Shown here: positions 63,654 to 64,000 of the stretch, one piece after another | Layout: the number at the start of each line of letters is the position of its first letter | How positions within the stretch are numbered: position 1 is the first letter of the stretch | NCBI GenBank assembly: GCA_016934315.1 | Contig: JAFGSY010000007.1 | Coordinates: 45,866 to 109,865 of the forward strand | Direction of reading: 5' to 3' | Length of the DNA stretch: 64,000 nt | Source: Candidatus Anaeroferrophillus wilburensis | Lineage (GTDB): Bacteria > Desulfobacterota > Anaeroferrophillalia > Anaeroferrophillales > Anaeroferrophillaceae | Notes under the pieces: model-generated | Told to the model about the DNA's origin: nothing | Database searches by the model: none | Seen by the model: the letters and a program-made list of their open reading frames with translations, nothing else | Program-made: the position numbers and the translations under genes

Positions 63654-63996
63654 TTACCCGATACTTTCAGCCAGTTTCAGGACCAACGTTTCACTCTCCT
63701 CCCAACCAAGACAGGGATCGGTAATCGAGCGGCCAAACTCCGTGCCCGATGCTCCCTGTGCCCCTGGCAACAGGTAGCTCTCAATCATCAATCCACGGGA
63801 TCATTCCTGCCAGATGCTTTGCCTGACGGCGACTGTGCATCACTTCAGCGGCGATTCGCGGCTGTTCCTTATATTTTTTACCTGAATTAGAGTGGTTCAG
63901 ATCAACAATAATGGGATAACGTATAATAAATTTCGCTTTTATAAAAATGGCAGTGCCCTTACAATTGGGATCAATTGAAGACCGCAAAGAAATCAA
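63654..63996 (-). pseudogene. DAHP synthase (class I) 3' remnant, frameshifted
   Basis: Two minus-strand frames together encode the end of a 3-deoxy-7-phosphoheptulonate synthase. PIIVDLNHSNSGKKYKEQPR with IAAEVMHSRRQAKHLAGMI ends at TGA 63783-63781; MIESYLLPGAQGA with FGRSITDPCLGWEESETLV runs in another frame to TAA 63654. Removing 13 bases (63787-63799, placement ambiguous) would rejoin them as GMMIES. Upstream of about 63915 the expected LRGG region is not recognisable and the sequence turns AT-rich. The canonical SHxN is NHSN. This looks like decay, though the rest lies outside the window. Confidence 0.7.
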
Positions 63997-64000
63997 TTGA

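Noticed and set aside
63781..63996. A second in-frame-TGA selenoprotein reading for the DAHP synthase remnant
   Set aside because: Continuing past TGA 63783-63781 in the same frame gives unrelated sequence; homology resumes only in another frame, so this is a frameshift.

Overview
The window reads as a chromosomal segment of an anaerobic, Gram-negative bacterium of the Desulfobacterota/Desulfuromonadota (former Deltaproteobacteria) type. The pointers are a multiheme cytochrome c respiratory operon, a Na+-pump decarboxylase beta subunit, two putative selenocysteine-encoding genes, a ~115 kDa NAD-glutamate dehydrogenase, a TonB/FecCD metal-type uptake cluster and many c-di-GMP, HDOD, SpoIIE and chemotaxis signalling proteins. 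This is inference; no rRNA is present. No tRNA, rRNA, CRISPR array, prophage or complete insertion sequence was recognised.

Layout. 1-6.9 kb (+): end of an FAD dehydrogenase, then purF, nadE, a 70-residue orphan, a SelW-like selenoprotein with an in-frame TGA, and a diguanylate cyclase. 7.0-12.4 kb (-): a sugar-phosphate block of transketolase, a membrane-anchored CxxC protein, glucose-6-phosphate isomerase and glucokinase. 12.6-15.4 kb (-): arsR, an octaheme cytochrome c and cytochrome b, joined by ATGA overlaps and closed by a strong terminator. The octaheme gene appears broken only because TGA is read as stop. Read through, it gives one 539-residue protein with eight CxxCH hemes and a Sec candidate where I recall the tetrathionate reductase family having its active-site Cys, followed 17 nt later by an E. 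coli fdhF-like SECIS hairpin. 15.4-16.7 kb (-): OadB and a tiny OadG. 17.0-24.5 kb (+): a structured leader with a terminator, then TonB receptor, binding protein, permease, ATPase, MATE exporter and TerB-like protein.

24.7-34 kb: zinc-ribbon membrane protein, M48 protease with a helical-repeat tail, OB-fold periplasmic protein, PAS-SpoIIE phosphatase, ketopantoate reductase, ACT protein, Fe-S flavoprotein, tautomerase and a DUF2156 protein. 34-45 kb (mostly -): AEC transporter, NudC, large glutamate dehydrogenase, 23S rRNA methyltransferase, chemoreceptor, M23 peptidase and a GGDEF-EAL protein. 45.7-56 kb: Tex, a decayed secretion-adaptor fragment next to a YgbA-like NO-linked protein, TypA/BipA, an acyl-CoA synthetase coupled to a Glu/Leu-type dehydrogenase, and a GH13_18 phosphorylase. 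56-63.6 kb: HDOD protein, serA and the complete livKHMGF transporter. The window ends in a frameshifted DAHP-synthase remnant.

The two selenoprotein candidates, found independently, support each other: the host probably decodes UGA as Sec, although selA, selB, selC and selD lie outside the window. A dispersed ~125-145 bp non-coding repeat occurs in two clear copies and one doubtful copy.
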